Source of the DNA: Ignavibacteria bacterium
Lineage (GTDB): Bacteria > Bacteroidota > Ignavibacteria > Kapaibacteriales > UBA961
Length of the DNA: 64,000 nucleotides
Direction of reading: 5' to 3'
NCBI GenBank assembly: GCA_016720145.1
Contig: JADJXV010000013.1
Location: forward strand, 53,254-117,253
Part shown: positions 48,701 to 59,949 of the stretch, one piece after another
Position numbering within the stretch: the first letter of the stretch is position 1
Layout of the letters: the number at the start of each line of letters is the position of its first letter
Translations under genes and position numbers: made by a program
The notes under the pieces: model-generated
Seen by the model: the letters and a program-made list of their open reading frames with translations, nothing else
Database searches by the model: none
What the model was told of the DNA's origin: nothing

Positions 48701-48832
48701 GATTGGTGAATATCCATACCCAACCGTGTTTGTATATAGCCCATTTGTCTGTTTCCACTGTGCATGTACAGTAGAAGAGATAAAAAAGCAAAGAACGCAA
48801 CAGCATAAAATAAGTACTTTGAAAGATTTCAT
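45758..48832 (-). CDS. Large BNR-repeat T9SS-exported protein
   Basis: A 1024-residue protein with a signal peptide (MKSFKVLILCCCVLCFFIS...). It consists of some 20 BNR/photosystem-II-assembly-like blades (RSTDNGLTWLG, RSTDIGETWLAS, RSVDDGENWTEVSS) of about 40-45 residues each, so two or three seven-bladed propellers are likely. The last 80 residues are a T9SS type A sorting domain (HLTCYPNPATNTLTIDRTSL, GVYCLAAQQGLARSATLFTV). Cell-surface or released glycan- or protein-binding role is inference. It is intact, unlike its paralogue at 43619, and its repeats have diverged more, so it is probably the older copy. Confidence 0.9.
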   Translation of the reverse strand: MKSFKVLILCCCVLCFFISSTVHAQWKQTNGLYTNTVGYGYSPITAIDSTLFSAFRVDGGGEKLFRSTDNGLTWLGTTNYSSTNTTVSSNDDFRENELLVAIGATLFAIHNDSVLVFSIDKGNSWKTVSISGRIITLAVSGSTLFTGGREGIFRVTQNGSTWISEPTSLKNIDFKTMTVISSTLFVRTGSDGVFRSTDYGNTWTTIPIGIYKTCSFLKACGTTLFSDQFFWRDGLPGGFRDHYVKRRSIDNGNTWTTINFPDTTVRFKSIVNCATSLFALTNNNEVYRSNDNGDTWTKLILKSGDTYINVANFHVVGTTIFAGSGGILYRSTDIGETWLASKRNIDISSLGVSGTSLFAFSWSNGAFRSTDAGENWTNNISGLSYDIYDIVVNRSTLFASYYYGVLRSTDNGKTWSILKSIEDSLEGSSINAIGNGTTIFASSDRATYSSTDNGESWVKIYKGLHSLTVSGTKLFGVAGGDSGDSIFRSIDYGATWSVISSGLVKCRIQTLAVTGTTIFAGTDIGVFRGTDVGMKWEMVNSGLNGKFVQLLIVNGKTLFAVSDSVSVYNSTYNASVYRSTDNGENWQVVNSGLKSKFVSTFAASGTMLFAGTDIGMFRSADDGLSWTEVNLGLNQHTVLSLAVKDSTIFVVTTNGGIYSSTNNGDTWIQVGLGWISTSVFGGYNNTLFKGSTALFLGLHGVYRSTDNGESWWTVGYSGLTESDVSSFVENGSFMYASTRKEQEGAREKGQGVYRSADKGLTWSASNSGLTNTDVTSLAIKGSTLFAGTVIGGIFKSLDNGGTWSAASNGLRNLNIWSLAVNGTSIFAGTYKDSTYPSGGVFRSVDDGENWTEVSSGMTDKEIWSLIANGNDLFVGTDSGGVFRSINNGESWSPVNTGLANKSIRSLAVSEGTLYAATHVAGVWKVNISALGIEQENEQKATIPHLTCYPNPATNTLTIDRTSLFFNSVRPIKYTITTLTGEKLMEFENEEPQISLPLVTLGNGVYCLAAQQGLARSATLFTVFQ

Positions 48833-49094
48833 AAAAATACCCTCGGGGAAAAGTAAAATTAATTTAGAAATGCAATATTATATTTCATTATTGAATTTGT
48901 ACTATAAAAAAATATTAAAGATTATAATTCTGAATGAGTTACAGTCTTTAATTGTAGATAAGTATTGTAAACCAAATCATGATGTTCGGAATAAAATAAA
49001 AATCATTGATTTTTAAATTAACCAGAGATTGAAATTTACATTTTATGCTATTGCTAATAATACTCATAGTGATAAACTAATTAGAAGCAATATA

Positions 49095-52000
49095 TCAAGT
49101 TAGAAGTAAATCTTCATGTGTAATTTCTCGGTATTGACCTTGTCTCATATTAATTGATTCATAAGATTTGATACAAATACTTTGCACAAAATTATCCTCA
49201 ACACGAAGTGAATAACACTTCTTAATAAATAGAATTGATTTCTCTGTACCGAATATCCCTAAACACTCAATTGCTCGACAAAGACTTATTGAGTACAAGT
49301 ATGGCTTTTGATCTAAAAGATTAAGTAACCAATCTTCATCTTCTGAATTCCCGATTTTACTTAAAGTTCGTAATACTCTTTCTATATCAACGAATTCGCT
49401 TCTATCAGAACGAAAAAAATCTATTCTATTTTCGATCTCTTTCTTTACAGTTTCCTTTAGATTAGGAGTTCCAAGTAATTCAACCACTTCTAAATATTTA
49501 GTATAATAATAACCGCTTTTATCGTTATTCTGACAACTTGGAAGCAATTGTAGGAGGATTTTTTTCTGCATATTCGACATTATAATATGGCAATATTTCT
49601 AAAAGATCTCCTAATATGTATGAACTTAAGAACCTATCACCACGGATATAATCATCAATGATATCACAAGCTATTTGAAATTCGCCTAAACTATTGAAAC
49701 ATTTTGCAAAACGAATGAAAAGTCTGTCACTTGGAGATTCTATACGAATAGTGTAGCTTAACAATTGCTTCAAATAGAGGATTTCATCAACCATATGATT
49801 TTGTTCAATTGTCTCGACTAATATTGATATGGTATCTTGAGCAATATAAATTGGCAATTGTTTTTTTCTGATAAAGTCAGGCAGTATTCCTTTGTTCTGT
49901 AATAGACTGAAATATGCTTCTTGCCTACGTACAATTTCAATTGTTTTTGTGTCTTTAACACATAAAGAAAGTTCATTAGATTCATTCATAATTTCAACAG
50001 TCAAATCACTAATTATTTCTTTTATTTCATACAAAGGAAATCGAGATAGTGACATAATCCCAAGTAATTTAATTCTATCTGATTCATTTTGTATCATGTT
50101 ACTAATAATTTCTATGGGAACAACCCCACAAGAATCCTTCAAGGCTACGGCACAGAAATTTGCAACTGTTGAATTTGTATCTTTTGTTAACTCAAATAAT
50201 TGTTCGATTATTTTTTTGTTTTTAAATCCTGACAAGATTACAGTTATTTCATGATGGATTAAAGAATAATCTTTGTCGGTTTTATGCAGTATCCTAATTA
50301 ACTGAGGGAACAACTCTTCAATCTCCAACAAAGACAAAATCTTCACTAAACCACGAATGTTAATGAACCCTTCATTCCCATTTATTTTTCTAAATAATAC
50401 TTGTCCTATTGCTTTATAAACATCACTATTTAGTTTGTTTTGATAGAATAATTCTGTGAAAATTTTTACGCATTCTTCCTCCATCCAAATATCAGGTAAT
50501 GGCTCCCAAATCTTTATAATTTCCATATATTCTTGTGCTTCGAAAAAGGATAACCCCCGAACAACAGAACATAGCGAATACCTACCTATCGAACCTGACC
50601 CGTCTTTCCAATTTGTAAGCGTAAATAATAATTTTTTAGCTCCATCACTTTTTCCTCTGGCAAACTCTTCTAAGGCGATCATTTTAACATTATTGTATTG
50701 ACAATTATGGAATAACTCTTCAAATTTATCAAAAGTGTGAGTTCTTCCAATACGTTGCAAATAGTTAATTGCCCTACTGCGAATTTCAATATTGGGTGAA
50801 TAGCATCTTTCAACCAACTTACCTATTATTAAATCTCTTATAGGAGCTGAAACTTTTTTAGCTTCAATTAAGCAATCACTCTGTAACCAAGAATCATTAG
50901 CAATAGATTCGATAAGATGAGAGGAATCACTGAGGTGAGCCGAGCATCCAATTATGGAAACACGCCAAAGTGGATGATGCAAAATATCATCGGTACAATT
51001 AATATCTTCTTCAATTTTTTTCGCAAGTAAAAGTGATGAAAAATAGTTTAGAAAGATTCTATGCCAAAACTCAAATTCTTCACCATTTCGACATAATACA
51101 CCTGTTGCAAGAATAACATCCAAAAGCTTATCACAAGTTATTGAACTATCAATACTTCTTGCTTCAGAGTAATTTTTAATAATCTCAACAAGTATTTTAT
51201 TTATGTCCTGAGTATTGATTGTAACAATTTGTCGATCAACTAACTTATAAGCGATCTCTCCTAACGCCTTTTCTATTATTTCCCACCTAATAGGGATTCT
51301 ATTTTCTTTTTGATCTTCCCATAATTTCATACTATCCATAATATGTTTTGTCAAATATACCAAGGTAGGAGGAAGGGTATTATCACTTTTATAGACAGAG
51401 ATCATTAGGAGTAAAAGCAGTGTATTTTTTGATTCCTTTTTTAAACCTTTGAATTCTACTTCGTTAAGGAATGAGTAGTACGTTGTAGCGAAATAGTGCT
51501 GGGTAATTTCTTGAACTTTTCTATCATCTAATGGATTAATTCTGAATTTTATCTGCCCTTGAATTTTAGGGATTCGGTTTTCACGCGTTGTTAATAGACA
51601 TTTACAGTACTTTTTGATAGCTTCTATATCATGTTGTAATGTGATAATTTCACTTTCGGGTACTTCATCAAATCCATCTAACAGTAAACTTATATTGTTG
51701 TTTTGTAATTCTGGTATAAGTGATTCTGTAGAATAAGAGTAGTGGTTTAGTGCACGAATAATAAGCTCGGATAAATTAGTATTGTGATTGATTTTCCGCA
51801 ACTCAATATAAATTGGAATATCTGTACTCAATTGTTGCAGGCAATTTTCACTTGCTTGAAATGTAATATATCGTAACAGTGTACTTTTTCCGACACCGGA
51901 TTGACCAATCAGTAATAGTACATTCCCTTTGCCGCGATCCAGTAATTCATGAAGTCTATACAACTTCCTATCAGATATTGGAGATAGTGTCTCTTTAGAT

Positions 52001-52710
52001 TCAAAAATACTGAAGGAATGGAGTTCTTCCGGATTAAAACCATGTAATTCTATAGATAGTAAGTTCTCAAATACCGGTTGTTTCTGCCATACTCTGAATT
52101 CTTCATGAACAGCATTTAGATATTCTCTAAAATCAGATAGTAAAAGTTGCTGTTTTGTAGGTGTAAATGGCGTCGAAGTTGAAAATGTAAATGTTTCCCT
52201 GCATTTGTTGTGGTAATCGGCAATTATCGCTGGTAATTCTTTGGCTGCATGTTGTTTCTTGGATAGAAGTATTTTAACAGCATCAAACTTTACATCTAAT
52301 TCTTCGATTGTCTCAGCTACAAATAAAGGTGAGTTCACATCATAGATATAGAATTGACTGCCATTCGTGATGATTATAAGGTTACTCCCTACACTGACCG
52401 TATATGAACGAAGTTGTTTATAGTGTTTTGTGACATTTTGATCAGAATCTTTAGAATCTACGACAAATAAAACTTTCTCATTTTCCCCATCAAAACAAAA
52501 AATATAATCTGGTTTGTGATTAAGCACTTTAGTAGTACCATCTTTTTTAACTCCTGAATGAAAATCTCTTGCAGGGAAATACATTTCCGGAATTATCTCA
52601 TTTAGCTTATATCCCAGAAAATTTGTAAATAATGGGATAATAAAATTCTGAGATACTTCATCTTCGTTTCGATAAGTTAAATGCCCAAAATGATTGAATA
52701 TATGTCCCAT
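49095..52710 (-). CDS. STAND NTPase: HsdR-like nuclease - NACHT - HEAT (one-base frameshift)
   Basis: Predicted anti-phage sensor-effector of about 1204 residues. Residues 1-150 look like a type I restriction R-subunit N-terminal nuclease: EDEVSQNFIIPLFTNFLGY, then KPDYIF (D68) and VVDSK (D85, K87), a PD-(D/E)XK arrangement. NACHT follows: P-loop IGQSGVGKST (268-277) and Walker B SLLLDGFDEV (341-350). The C-terminal 600 residues are helical HEAT-like repeats, the likely sensor. The frame ends at 49525 in a seven-A run; removing one A at about 49574 joins YAEK to ILLQLLPSCQNN and runs on to 49095. If real, the short form would lack about 145 sensor residues. Confidence 0.85.
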
Positions 52711-52905
52711 TTAATAGTTAATAAGCCTTTGAATTTAAATAAGTTTTACTTTTACAAGCCATCAATACTATGAATTTAGATTATTTTTCGCAATAGCTAC
52801 TTTAAGACTCAAGGAAAACTCTACTTGGTTTTGTTATCGTAGATGCAGAAGATTTCATAAAATATCAAAAAGATGATGTATGGCTAAATCTTTAAACCCT
52901 TCTAA

Positions 52906-53684
52906 CTATAGATTTACATCGGGTTCTATACACTTATCAAGATACTTAAGTAACTTCTTGCCAATTTCTTCTCCAAGCAGTTTAGCATCACTATCCAAAT
53001 TCAATTGAAATTTCCGCCAACCAAAAAATGGGGTTTCAATAATTGTCGGAAATCCTTGTTTTCTATGTATCTGTGGATAAATTTCATCCGGTCGAAGCTG
53101 TTCGCTCAAAACAGGTACATCAACTTCAATATCGCCCCAAAATGCGAACTTAAATTCATTGATAAACTCTCTTCCAATGCATACGATCACATTTGGTGCA
53201 AAGTGTACTATTAATTCTCGAAATAATGGAAATCTATGACCGACACATCTCCCATAGTATTCGCTTTTCAGTACACATCCTGTCATTAATTTGTTGGATT
53301 CATTCCAGGAAGAAACATCTACGGCAGGCAGAGGAAATAGATTGAGCTTAAATACAGGTGCATCTTGTACATAATTACCATTATATTCAGAACCCATCCA
53401 ACCAGTAATTACTTGCTTAACCTTTTTGTCGAATGAAACTTAGAAATGTTATCTGTATAGTACGGCACATGAAATTGTTCATTTCTAAAATCATCCACAG
53501 TATAAACTGTCTGCTTTTTCAGTAAATCCTTTAGATAATTTTCAGAGTAATTTTCACTCATACCGGGCTCAATACCACAAAACCAAAGCTTTGCTCTAAT
53601 ATTTCCCCCGTCAATGTCGAGGATACTATTTTCCAGATACTTGAAAAACTGAGATTTCGTATTATTTGCAAATGTATCTTCCAT
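52906..53684 (-). CDS. Uracil-DNA-glycosylase-superfamily-like protein (frameshifted)
   Basis: Two adjacent pieces become one 259-residue protein if a five-A run at about 53423 is read as six; the join then reads HSTKKVKQVITGWMGSEY. The N-terminal motif AKLWFCGIEPGMSE resembles the GxxPGxxE motif A of the UDG superfamily; a central LNLFPLPAVD, then FRELIVHFAPNVIVCIGREF matches the strand-helix-strand typical of that fold, and ETPFFGW may replace the usual HPS motif. The catalytic pattern is therefore atypical and DNA repair cannot be assumed. It lies 195 bases upstream of the NACHT gene on the same strand, suggesting a two-gene unit. Confidence 0.55.
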
Positions 53685-54728
53685 AGGTAGATTATTCGTT
53701 ATGATAATTAGTAAGATAAGTTGAAATTATAAAATTAGTTCAAGATAATTTTTGTTGATTGTAAGAATTAGGATATAGTTAGCTCAGTTTTTTGAATAGT
53801 TTAATATTCCAAGTATCCAAACTCATAAATTTTGAATAAATATGATATTTTGTTAAGATTTTGGAGCCGGTAAGCTCAGTATAACAAGTTAAATCGCCTA
53901 CTCAAATTTTTCCCACTAAAATTTAGTACAAATCGGAAGAGGATTTCCACAATATTACAAGCATTGGCAACAATATTGAAAGAAATATGTTCAAAAATAG
54001 CTTCAAATATTTTGAAATGAATATTTGAGATACAAATTCCTTGTTTTAGTTTGTTGAACACATGCACTTGTCACGAAAATATCAAAAAACCGAACATTTG
54101 TCTACAAAATTCCATAAACTGAATCTAAATTAAAGATAGTGTTTCGAATAATTCACTCAAAAGCAAAATCAAGCACTGAAAAATTGAATTTAAACTCGGA
54201 TTTACAGAAATTAGTCCGTTTTTCCTCCTGAAAAATGCAATTTATCCAAGAAAAAGTGAAAAAAAACTCCAAAAACTCAAAATATTGGGTGAAAATAGGT
54301 CAAATTGGGGTGTTTTTTCGTTGCGAAACAGTTGATTTTAGTACAATTGACTGATAATCACAGTTCGAACTCAGTATAATTGACTGGTTTTTGAATGCCA
54401 TTTTTGACCCTTTTTTATGGTAAGTAGCAAAATCGAACTATTTCAATAGATAAAAAGTGCCTAAATTTCGTGAATTTAAGCACTTTTTTTTACGAAACCG
54501 TCGTAACCAACCATGTTTTTGATAAAATCAATTATTTTATGCCTCTGAACCGGTTCATACCGTACCAATCATAAATAAAATTGAATTCAATCATCAATAA
54601 TATTGAAGATATTGAATGATTGATACACATATTGCTGAGAATACCAACGTAATAATACTCAGGATAGCTTGATCCAATATTATAATTGCCCAAAATCCTC
54701 ATTCCTTAAAAATATCAGGTAAAATTCA
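53685..54728. other. Gene-free AT-rich stretch
   Basis: About 1.0 kb without a convincing gene. It has two near-direct copies of AGTA-AATTGACTG at about 54339 and 54375, and a minus-strand hairpin at 54452-54491. A 63-residue open frame at 53876-54067 has no supporting feature. It separates the NACHT unit from the secreted-protein operon. Confidence 0.55.
54452..54491 (-). terminator. Terminator-like hairpin
   Basis: Stem AAAAGTGC-TAAATT / AATTTAAGCACTTTT with a one-base bulge, T runs at both ends. It lies about 240 bases past the stop of the giant secreted protein gene and may end that operon. Confidence 0.65.
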
Positions 54729-57700
54729 CTACTTCAGAATCACAAACCTTGCTGTAGCATTCAATTTGCCGGATTCTGCCGTGATGAAATAGATTCCAGA
54801 GGGGAATTCTTCCGTATCTATTTCTAAAAGTGAACTTGATTTCTCATCATATTCATTCTTGATATTACCCAATACATTCATGACCTTGATATGCCACTCA
54901 ACTTTTGGATTATTTCCAAGTACAACAACCGATACTTTGTCTTGTGCCGGATTCGGATAGATGCGAATACTTACTTCTGCTCCTGCATCTCGCCCTAAAT
55001 CAATTGTTTGTATGTCATCATTACCTTTGTTGGCACTGACTTGCGTTTTAAGACCACCGAGAATTATTTCTTCACCATAATTTGGGATCGTATATACTTC
55101 TTCTCCGTTCCGCTGTGTATTCTTTACCATAAAGAATCTATATTCCTCTACACCGCCACGGAGTAATGGTATGCGTGTCCATAATGCAGTTGTGTCATCA
55201 GAAGTGCGTAGTTGAACTGCGAAGCGTTCTCCATCGCTTCTGCGCTCTACGTATGCTGAAACTAACCCAGCGTTCTTCCCAATGCTTTTCAACATCAAAT
55301 TTGCTTCATCTCCTACGATAAACCAATTTGTTTCGAGAGTATCTGTGAATCCGTGGCGACCGCCGTACTTGCCTCTTTCTCCGCGAAGACGTTTTACATG
55401 TTCCAAATTCAAGTTCCTTCCATTTAACATAGGATTGGAGAGAAGATATTTACTCGCTCCATCCCAAAATCCGGTGAAAACATTCGTTTCCACTTTGCCA
55501 GATGTTTTCATAAAATACTGAGCAGATTCTTTAATTCGTGGTAAGTTATTTACCAATTCCCCTTCATATACGCGACGATTTTTCCGCCAGTCTGTAATAC
55601 TTCGAACGCTTGGTAGTGCAGCTGTTTGCCCTGTTTTCCCTTTTGGATCTATGACGAATGCCTCACTTGCAGTTTCTAAATCCGATAAATCTTGAAATGA
55701 AGGAGCAAGAACAAGTCCGCTTTGTGCCTGCCAAAGTTTAGTATTGTAAAGAGGAACCATTGGAATATAATTCATAGTAGTTTCTGTAAAAGTCATCACT
55801 ACTGAACGACCACTAAAATTGCCAATCAAGCTATCACTCATTTGTTGTATGTCTGCATCACCCTGAGAAAGTGAAACATTCTCTAAAGACCCATTTGTAT
55901 TCATAATTCGAGCTAATCCATCTGACCACCATCTATCAGGAATACCGCTACTATCAAAAATACCCAACATCCGACGGTACACTGGATTATTATAGCTACT
56001 ATTCTCATCATGAGCATGCCAGCCAATGATATCAGCATGCATATCACGTTGTTGAGGAGCTGAAGAAGAAAAAGTATCCACAAGCTCACGATATACGCTT
56101 GGTAAATAATGGTTGCCATACCAAGGATTCATTTCAGGACTTATTTGAGCAATTGTTCCCAAAGCGTCAATTACTTGAACTCCATTAGCCGTTGTTAAAT
56201 TTGGTGATAAAAACGAACTAAGTTTACTCCCAATTACCTGCAAACGTGTATAAAGGATCTTACTCCTTAAATACCCATTTGTATTCCAAAACTTCTCTTG
56301 CCACACTAAACCACAATCATTTTCTCCAAGCCTCAACCGAGAATAACTATTCAAACTTGGATGGTAACAGTTTATTGGGAGTTCACCAATGGTTAAATTA
56401 TAACTGATATTCTTCGTATCGGCTAAATACGGAGCATGTGGATGTTTCCATCCAACTACAATACCAAGCAACGAATCCGCCCAACAGTAATAATTTCCGC
56501 TGTCCGAAGCATTTATCATCGGAGTACCGTACTGATCAAGTGAACCGTGGAATTTACTGAGCGTTTCAGCCATAAGTGGTATATTAAAAGTTTGTACCGA
56601 ATCATCAGCCCGTAGTACTGACTCAACAATACGCTTCTTAGTAGAATAGAAACATGTGTCATCATCCACACAAGCATAGACTATATAGACTTTGTTTACC
56701 ATTGATGTATCATCATATCGAACTACAAGCGAAGGATAAGCGCAATTTGGGTTTACCAATGAAAATGTATCTCCTTTGATTGCACGTATATTTTTAGAAA
56801 CGAGAATTTCATTTTGCCAGATGATATTTTGGGTAGAAGAATTCGTTCTCATAGCTTCGCTCCGTCGATAATATACAGCAGAACGGGTTGTATCTGTTGT
56901 TGGCTTATGATACGTAAGGTGATAATACATCGAGTCTGAATCTCCTAATTTAGGAAAACCGACGAGCTTCCGTTGATTAGTATAACTTAAATTACCTGCA
57001 AGTGTTGTATCTGGATGAAGAATCTCGACCTTGAACATCTTACCTTCACCCGGAAGGAATTTTATCGCAAGCGAGCGGTCTTGACCGATTACGGTATCGA
57101 CGCCACCACCGAGTTCGCGGATTCGGAGAAGTGCGTAGCCGTGAGTGGATTTGTAGTTGAAGGGTAAAGTAATTTCTCTCGCTCCTGACTGTGCATATTT
57201 TTCCAATTTACCGAGAGCAACATACTTTTCATATTCCATAGTAGTTAAAAATGTAAGTACCTTCCCACTATGTGAACTATGCCGGATTGTGTCTGGTCGA
57301 TTAACCGCAAGTGCATCTGTATCTGCAATCCAAACAAAAGGTGAAGTTCTTGGATTTATAATACCTATATATCCTACATTTCCACTCGAATCTGTAACGT
57401 CATTTAAGAAAGTTGAATTCACAAAACTTGAATCCGCATCCTCATACGTGGATCGACCAATAGGTCGAGTTCGAAGTTTGGTTGTATCAAGTGCAATGAA
57501 ACTACTCATCAATGTTGTATCTCCAACACTCGTAACTTCATATCCTTTATACCACGAAGCTTTAAGCCGTAAATTCATCAGCGTTGAACCAATACCATTT
57601 GTTCCGGCTATCAAATCGGCAATACGTTTTACCTCATGTCTTGTCGAAAGACGACCGATATAAAAACGTTGCGGATTTATTCCCATATACGTTTTCAAGT

Positions 57701-59938
57701 CATTCGAATCTAAATACTGATCCATATGGGTAGAATCACCGGGTACAATAAAATCTCCTCCGAGTTCTGTTATTGTCGAATCAAACATGCGCTCGCTCCA
57801 TGTGTTTAAAGTTGCATTAGAAAACGCATTTGTATCATCAGTCGAGTTCATTGCACCTAATAATGCAAGATCAATATTTTGATTAGCTGATAGACTACTT
57901 GCCAAAGGGAGGATCGGGAGATGATTAAGTCTTTCGTACATCAATCCTTTACAACCATGTATGAGTACTCCCCATATCTGCAAACGAGTTTCTTCTCCGG
58001 TTTGTGGTCTTAGATGGTTTACTTTAATATATGGCTTACTTGCAGAATCTTTACCACCAGTCCAACTGGTACCAAGCCATATATTCGTCCACCATGGTTG
58101 ACCACTGAAAGCAAGAGAACTGTCGATTTTATAATTGAAATTCCACCACGCTTCGTATGAGGGAAGTGGTCCCGCATCACCACCAATATATAAATATTCC
58201 GGATATTTATACCAACCCTTCCATTTGTAATTATTCGTATCACAGTGATTTATGCTGTACGCTCTATGAGAGCCATTCGGAAGATAGCTTGAATCAAATT
58301 CTGTTAAGAATGCAGTAGTATCCCTAAGAATTCCACTGTTACTATACGGTACTTGTTCATAAGTAGATCCTGTAAGAGAATCATATACTACACCAATATA
58401 CGGATATACTTTCGGTCCCCATCCTCCTTTAAGTTTAGCATAAGCTACTACCGTATCAATTTGTATATTATTGAATTTGAAAGGGGTTGAAGGGGCTTCT
58501 CCCCATGCACCAGTAGTAGCCGATGGTGATTGTGAAATCCATCTGTTGGACGGCTTGATAATATCATAACGGCGACCTGAGCCATAGAAATAGTTCATCC
58601 AGCATCCCGACAGCAGCCGTGACATGTGACGTTCTCCTAGAGATACCATGAGGTAGCCGCCCGGGTCATCCTGACCATAAAAACTCAATAACCGTATGCC
58701 ACGACTCGAATACGTGCGAACGGTATCAATATCGATGTTCACTGAATGACCTATATAGCTTGTATCAAGATATGAACGAAAGAGAAGCTGTGAATAGGGA
58801 GCTTCAAACCGGAGCCAGTCAATGCCGACCGTGGCATTACCGTAATAGCGAACCGTTGCACCCATGCGGATAATATCGGTGGAAGCTATACCATTACCTA
58901 AATCTTTCCATAACATCTGTAATCTTGGGTTAGGCGGTGTTAAATCTTGCTCGCTTTTCAGTCGGAAGAACGCGGAAATAGTAATATCAGGGTTGGTGGC
59001 ATTGCCTTTGGGCAACATTCGCCGCGTGATGACAAATTCTGCCGAATCTGTACTTCCGGGTGTCGGACGGTGCTTGAGGGCAAACCCGCGTCCAAAGGGT
59101 AATGTATCCACATTGCCTATTCCATAAGCGGATACAGGTATGCGATCGAAAAGTATACTATCCTTTGGAGCTAACGTATTGTTTACTTCATAAAATATTT
59201 TCATAGCAAGCACCACACTGTCATCCATAATTGTATCGGTTGTACTTGTGCGGCGTAAATTTAAGCTTAAATACCACTGCGAGCCATTGCGCTGACCACC
59301 GGTGAGTGTGTCCTGTATTCCTACACCACGCCGCACATACGTTGGATTACTGTCCGGAAAATTATAGAAAAGGGAGGATTGAAGTGAGGCATTATCCAAG
59401 ACAATTTTCCGGTATCCGGCACTCCTGTTTTAGTGAGAACATACCGGTCGAAATTGACATTGCCACTCGCCGGCAAGGAGCCAAACGTGCTATCTCTATA
59501 TGCAAAACCGAATATCGCTGCCGTTGTATCACCATCTCTTGGATGAAGAATCTCTTTTACTTGATCATCCCAAGGGATAACCCGATGAATAGGTGCAGTC
59601 GGGTCAAATTGAATGGCAGGAAAAAAGTAATTAACGGCACCGTTGTTAAGTACAGCCCAAACTAACGATTTTTTCTTTCCATCATTAGGAATATTCCCCA
59701 AGCGTAAGTTTCTGGATTCGAGTCCGCCCCATGTGTCAAAGAAATGATTGCTGTGGAGTAATTCATTGCCTTTCTTCCGCTGTCCTGACCAATGATAGCC
59801 CAAATAAAATTCATTCTGGTTTGGGATAAAAGCAGTCGTATCGTTCCAGTTTATCGGTAAAGCCGGAGCATCGCCGTTTTGGGCTTTCATTGCCCCCAAA
59901 ACAGACAGAAAGACAATCATAGTAAGTAGTATTTTCAT
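54729..59938 (-). CDS. Giant secreted protein (~1736 aa) with T9SS sorting domain (frameshifted)
   Basis: From the ATG at 59938, with an AAGGAG site upstream and signal MKILLTMIVFLSVLGAMKAQ, the frame breaks at about 59414: GGAAAATTG needs one more A, which joins DTGK to IVLDNASLQSSL. The remainder runs unbroken to 54729 and ends in a T9SS type A domain (IRIYPNPAQDKVSVVVLG, PSGIYFITAESGKLNATARF). The middle is not a family I can name; segments such as RPQTGEETRLQIWGVLIHGCKGLMYERL-like text hint at a glycoside-hydrolase-type TIM barrel, but this is weak. Last gene of a three-gene operon of exported proteins. Confidence 0.82.
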
Positions 59939-59949
59939 AGTGTTACTCC

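Noticed and set aside
49525..49580. Programmed -1 frameshift in the NACHT gene
   Set aside because: The A run would need a +1 step, not the usual -1 step at A-AAA-AAG-type sites; many simple indels of the same kind occur in this assembly.
53876..54067. 63-residue open frame
   Set aside because: No ribosome-binding site, no known family, AT-rich hydrophobic translation typical of chance frames.
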